This document shows, in pieces, positions 42,595 to 45,522 of a stretch of DNA of 45,522 nucleotides (positions within the stretch are counted from its first letter, which is position 1; every line of letters begins with the position of its first letter). Source of the stretch: JACPKO01 sp964406775 (GTDB lineage: Bacteria > Patescibacteriota > Microgenomatia > Daviesbacterales > UBA10151). The DNA lies in assembly GCA_964406775.1 (NCBI GenBank), contig CAYOSW010000009.1:1-45522 (forward strand), in the 5' to 3' direction. The notes beneath the pieces are model-generated. The model saw only the letters and a list, made by a program, of their open reading frames with translations, made no database searches and was not told where the DNA came from. The position numbers and the translations under genes are program-made.

Positions 42595-44117
42595 TTAGCA
42601 ATCTCCTGCGGATTATGGATTAGTTTATAAACTTTTACACCGTTAAAATCTTTTTCTGATTCAATTAATGTCCAGCCGAAAGCCGCAATTTCATATTTAG
42701 GATGACCTACCGGATTGCAGACCTTATCCTCACAGACCACAAACAACTGGTCTGTCTTATCAAAGGGCAACTGCATCGGTTTATGACCGTACTCATCAAG
42801 ATAAAATTGGTATGCCGCATCGTAGTTTCTTTCTGCTATAAGTGCAAAATTAAATGGTTTATCCCCTGCCTGCTCAATTACAAATTTAGAAACCGTCCGA
42901 GTGCTTTGGAGCTGCCGGTTGGGTTCCTTAAGCAGCGGATTTTTTTGCAGATTTACCACAACCAGAATAAGAAAAAGCAGTACAAAAGCGCCCCGGATAT
43001 ATTGATTCGCCTTTTTGGAATTTATTGAATTTATTAAATTAGTAAGGGATCCGAATATCAGAAACAGCGCCGGATTCAGAAAGGAAGAATAATGGTCATA
43101 AATAGTCTGCTTATACAGGGCAAGCCCCATAACCCCGCCTACCAACCAGACACTTAATACAAAGTAAGGCCAGTTCATTTTTTTACGTTTAGCCAGCTGG
43201 TAGATAAATGATGCAACCGGGATCAGGATAAGAATAGACAGCAAAATCATTATCCAAAAGTTTTCGCCCGCCAGATATCTGTTGATCAGATTATCCGAGT
43301 AAATCGGCACCACTCTTTCAAGAGTGTTTAAAGGATTTAAATTTACCGTAGTTGCCCGGTCTCCGAAGAAGAAAGTGGTTATCGCCCGGTAGTTTTGAAA
43401 ATTGTACTTAAAATCAAAAATAGCCAAAGGCGACATCAGGAATAAAAACACTGCTACCGCCAAAACAAAACCCTTCCAAAAATTCCGGACTTTTTTCTTC
43501 AGCCAGATTTTTTCGCGCAATTCGTTAAGCCAAATCACCCCACAAATCGGCACCAATATCAAAGCGAGCAGATGCATCTGCACTGCAAAAGCCAGAGCTG
43601 TACCCGTTAAGATAAACCAGAGAAAATTTTTTGTTTGCCGGGATTTATAAAGACCGATTACCGCAATCAGCGCAAAAAAGGGAGCGGGGTTAGGGTTCCA
43701 AGACGAGCGCGAGTAAATTATATTCACCGGAGAAAGAGCGTAAAGCGTTGCAGAAATTATGGCAGCCTGTTTACCGAACCAATTTCTTGCCAGATAGTAA
43801 ATCAATCCGACTGTTGTAACCCCAATCAGCGCTATCATCAGCGCAGCCGCTACCGGATTCATCCACCAAACAGCCATACTCACCGCCATCATATAGTAAT
43901 AAAGTGGGCCGTTATACATATTTCCGACGGATGTCGGCGGACCCAGAAGAGGAAAATCGTAATTGACTAAAATCTTCTTAATAATGAGTGCATCCCGCCC
44001 CTCATCCCCGAGAAATGTCATATATTCATCTATGCGGTAGATCCGCATAAAAGCGGCAATCAGAAGCAAACAGATTATAAAAATTACTTCAAAACGGTTT
44101 TTTTTGAGCCAAGCCAT
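42591..44117 (-). CDS. GT39-like GT-C glycosyltransferase, GDEGRD subtype
   Basis: A 508-residue polytopic protein. D38-E39 in 'TFLGDEGRDALII' is the catalytic pair; 'LLGPPTSVGNMYNGPLYYY' is the first outer loop and 'SRSSWNPNPAPFFALIAVI' a later one. Both recur in the plus-strand gene at 24744, so the two are members of one subtype although 16 kb apart and on opposite strands. 'MSPLAIFDFKYNFQNYRAI' corresponds to 'VPQIIFELRHDFLMSKTF' there, a third shared loop. A soluble C-terminus of about 110 residues has two cysteines ('VVCEDKVCNP'). Overlaps the ALG5-like GT2 by four bases (ATGA) and is one base from the DPM1-like GT2 upstream. Confidence 0.88.
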   Translation of the reverse strand: MAWLKKNRFEVIFIICLLLIAAFMRIYRIDEYMTFLGDEGRDALIIKKILVNYDFPLLGPPTSVGNMYNGPLYYYMMAVSMAVWWMNPVAAALMIALIGVTTVGLIYYLARNWFGKQAAIISATLYALSPVNIIYSRSSWNPNPAPFFALIAVIGLYKSRQTKNFLWFILTGTALAFAVQMHLLALILVPICGVIWLNELREKIWLKKKVRNFWKGFVLAVAVFLFLMSPLAIFDFKYNFQNYRAITTFFFGDRATTVNLNPLNTLERVVPIYSDNLINRYLAGENFWIMILLSILILIPVASFIYQLAKRKKMNWPYFVLSVWLVGGVMGLALYKQTIYDHYSSFLNPALFLIFGSLTNLINSINSKKANQYIRGAFVLLFLILVVVNLQKNPLLKEPNRQLQSTRTVSKFVIEQAGDKPFNFALIAERNYDAAYQFYLDEYGHKPMQLPFDKTDQLFVVCEDKVCNPVGHPKYEIAAFGWTLIESEKDFNGVKVYKLIHNPQEIAK

Positions 44118-44118
44118 A

Positions 44119-44811
44119 CTATAAATTCTGCCAAAGCCTTAAAATATCTGCAAAACTTTTTAATACAACCGACATATTTGCCCCTGTCGGAACACCTGCT
44201 GTCCGGGGATAATGGTGGACCCCGACTTCGGCAAACTTGTAACCTTTTTTCTTGGCTTTTATCAGCATTTCAATTTGCGTAACTTTTTCTTCGGATTCAA
44301 TCGGAGAGATATCCTCAATGACTTTTTTCTTAATCAATTTAAAACCGCAGGAATAATCCCTCACGTTAAGACCGAGTAGAACCATAGCCAGCATTTTCCA
44401 TCCCCAGGTAAAAATACGTCTTTGAAAGGGATCTGCCCTGTTTAAACGGTAGCCTAAAATAACATCCGCTTCATCAGTTTTAGCGATGAGCTTTTTAATT
44501 TCCTCAAAATCAAACTGTCCGTCGGAATCAACAAAAGCGACCCAGGGGTATCTCGCACTTGAAAAGCCGGTTTTTAAGGCACGGCCGTATCCTTTATTCA
44601 CTTCGTGATTAACAAGCTTAACATTCGGATACTTTTTACCGAGTTCCTTTACAACTTCTGCGGTTTGATCTTTTGAGCCGTCATTGATCACCAAAACCTC
44701 CCACTCGATCTTCAGATCCTTTAAAACTTTAACAACATTCTCAACAGTTATGGCAATACTGTCTTCTTCATTGTATGCAGGTAAAAAAACCGATAAACTC
44801 TTCAAACTCAT
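44119..44811 (-). CDS. DPM1-like family 2 glycosyltransferase
   Basis: A 230-residue GT-A enzyme. 'FLPAYNEEDSI' (9-19), 'VINDGSKDQT' (41-50), 'NKGYGRALKTG' (72-82) and the metal site D95-S96-D97 in 'FVDSDGQFD' are those of dolichyl-phosphate mannosyltransferase-like bacterial enzymes; 'RDYSCGFKLI' and 'GVHHYPRTAG' complete the set, the last being typical of this group. It is short, without C-terminal membrane helices. It should make a polyprenyl-phosphate sugar for the adjacent GT39 genes. It is first in the third minus-strand run, with a -10-like box 11 bases before its ATG. Confidence 0.92.
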   Translation of the reverse strand: MSLKSLSVFLPAYNEEDSIAITVENVVKVLKDLKIEWEVLVINDGSKDQTAEVVKELGKKYPNVKLVNHEVNKGYGRALKTGFSSARYPWVAFVDSDGQFDFEEIKKLIAKTDEADVILGYRLNRADPFQRRIFTWGWKMLAMVLLGLNVRDYSCGFKLIKKKVIEDISPIESEEKVTQIEMLIKAKKKGYKFAEVGVHHYPRTAGVPTGANMSVVLKSFADILRLWQNL

Positions 44812-44860
44812 TTTATTATGCTAACATAGATCTGAGGCTATATACAGACTTTAAGGTCTT
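44812..44860. promoter_or_regulatory. Divergent promoter region between the DPM1-like GT2 and the right PIG-V-like gene
   Basis: A 49-base gap between two ATG starts. The minus strand offers TATGTT 11 bases before the GT2 start. The plus strand offers TATATA/TATACA around 44839-44846, and TAAGG at 44852-44856 four bases before ATG 44861 as a possible ribosome binding site. No clear -35 hexamers. The assignment depends mainly on this being the only gap available to either gene. Confidence 0.4.
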
Positions 44861-45522
44861 ATGAATCAAAAAACACTTAGAAGTTTATTAATCCTGACCG
44901 TTGCCACCTGTTTAATTACTTTCCTGGTATGGCTGCCGCACCTTCTCCGGATGAATTTTTACGGGTTGAATTTTTCCGAAGGATTTAACACGATTTACAG
45001 AAATTTTGACGGTATTGAGTACATTATTATCGGTAAAACTTTTTATAACGAACGGGCGATAGCCTCCCTCCCGCAGGAGCTGCCTCACACCTATTACGCC
45101 GCACATTTCCCTTTCTATTCAATGCTCATCCTGGTGTTTGAACCGGTATTGGGATTTCTTAAATCGATGGTTCTGGTTACCGTACTTTCAACTATTGCTT
45201 CCGTTTTTGCGTTTTATTTTCTTGTCAGAGACTTTAAGCTTACCTCTCAACCCTTATGGCTAAGTCTGGTATTTTTGGTTCTTCCCGCAAGATGGCTTAT
45301 CACCCATTCGGTAGGGTCATCCGAGCCGACATTTATCTTTTTTACTATTACAGCCGTATATTATTTTCTTAAATACGAACAAAAGAAAGATTATTACTAT
45401 ATCAGTTTAGCCGGAATGTTCGGTCTCCTCGCCCAGCTCACCCGCCCACCCGGAATTCTTCTTTTTATAGCTTTAGGAATCTATATTTTATGGAAGTCGT
45501 ATTCAAAAAATTCCGCTACTCT
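44861..45522 (+). CDS. PIG-V-like GT-C mannosyltransferase (partial, cut by window edge)
   Basis: The first 220 codons of a polytopic protein; the rest lies beyond the window. It starts at ATG 44861. After one helix, 'RNFDGIEYIIIGKTFY' (47-62) has the acidic residue D50 in the same F-D-G context as the PIG-V-like gene at 442 (D68), and 'HFPFYSMLI' (82-90) replaces 'FFPLYPWLI'. 'HSVGSSEPTFIFFTITAVYYFLK' and 'AQLTRPPGILLF' correspond to 'NAVYSESLFLMLI' and 'ASLTRVFGILIF' there. It is thus a diverged homologue of the gene at the other end of the window. It probably transfers a sugar from polyprenyl phosphate outside the membrane. Plus-strand, divergent from the DPM1-like GT2. Confidence 0.8.
   Translation, partial: MNQKTLRSLLILTVATCLITFLVWLPHLLRMNFYGLNFSEGFNTIYRNFDGIEYIIIGKTFYNERAIASLPQELPHTYYAAHFPFYSMLILVFEPVLGFLKSMVLVTVLSTIASVFAFYFLVRDFKLTSQPLWLSLVFLVLPARWLITHSVGSSEPTFIFFTITAVYYFLKYEQKKDYYYISLAGMFGLLAQLTRPPGILLFIALGIYILWKSYSKNSAT

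Noticed and set aside
1..45522. Recoded TGA (as in Gracilibacteria/Absconditabacteria)
   Set aside because: TGA serves as the stop in several four-base overlaps (for example 2617-2619, 17051-17053, 18124-18126) and no conserved frame needs TGA read as an amino acid.
1..45522. CRISPR arrays, tRNAs, insertion sequences, attachment sites
   Set aside because: No regularly spaced direct repeats, cloverleaf-like sequence, transposase motifs or terminal inverted repeats were seen, and non-coding space is under 90 bases at any point.

Overview
The window is almost wall-to-wall coding sequence: 33 genes in 45.5 kb, the two outermost running off the ends. Nearly all belong to one theme, assembly of glycans on a polyprenyl lipid and their extension outside the membrane. 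By family I count 22 polytopic GT-C-type membrane proteins (two PIG-V-like, seven tandem GT39 paralogs plus a truncated relative, one Gpi18-like, two YfhO-like, three of the '6-pyruvoyl-tetrahydropterin synthase-related' membrane family, five dispersed GT39 and one giant two-domain protein), seven GT2 and two GT4 transferases, one Wzx-type flippase and one small DUF5667-like membrane protein. No tRNA, rRNA, CRISPR array, transposase or phage gene was seen, and no sugar-nucleotide synthesis, Wzy polymerase, chain-length regulator or oligosaccharyltransferase.

The organism is probably a Patescibacteria/CPR bacterium, most likely of the Microgenomates side (Woesebacteria/Roizmanbacteria/Gottesmanbacteria-like). 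This is inference from the low to moderate GC, overlapping genes with almost no intergenic DNA, frequent GTG/TTG starts, scarcity of Shine-Dalgarno sequences, DUF5667-like protein and glycosyltransferase families. TGA acts as a stop, so the recoded Gracilibacteria/Absconditabacteria are unlikely.

Layout: (1) 24658 down to the left edge is one minus-strand run of 18 genes: GT2, two YfhO-like, GT2, GT4, Gpi18-like, GT39, a truncated GT39-like protein, six more GT39, GT2, GT4, PIG-V-like, and a DPM1-like GT2 cut by the edge. (2) 24744-26327 is a lone plus-strand GT39, divergent from run 1 and overlapping run 2 tail to tail. (3) 38833 down to 26311 is the second minus-strand run: DUF5667-like, GT39, three PTPS-related proteins with an ALG5-like GT2 among them, flippase, and the giant deacetylase-like/GT-C fusion. 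(4) 38858-40453 is a second lone plus-strand GT39, again divergent at its start and overlapping at its end. (5) 44811 down to 40443 is the third minus-strand run: DPM1-like GT2, GT39, ALG5-like GT2, GT39. (6) 44861 to the right edge is a second PIG-V-like gene on the plus strand.

Working model (inference): the WaaE-like GT2 and GT4 enzymes build a lipid-linked core in the cytoplasm, the flippase exports it, DPM1/ALG5-like GT2 enzymes charge polyprenyl phosphate with single sugars, and the GT-C proteins use these donors outside. That the tandem paralogs each add a different residue is untested. The longest stretch outside a gene is about 85 bases (24659-24743), so there is no gene-free stretch over 300 bases.
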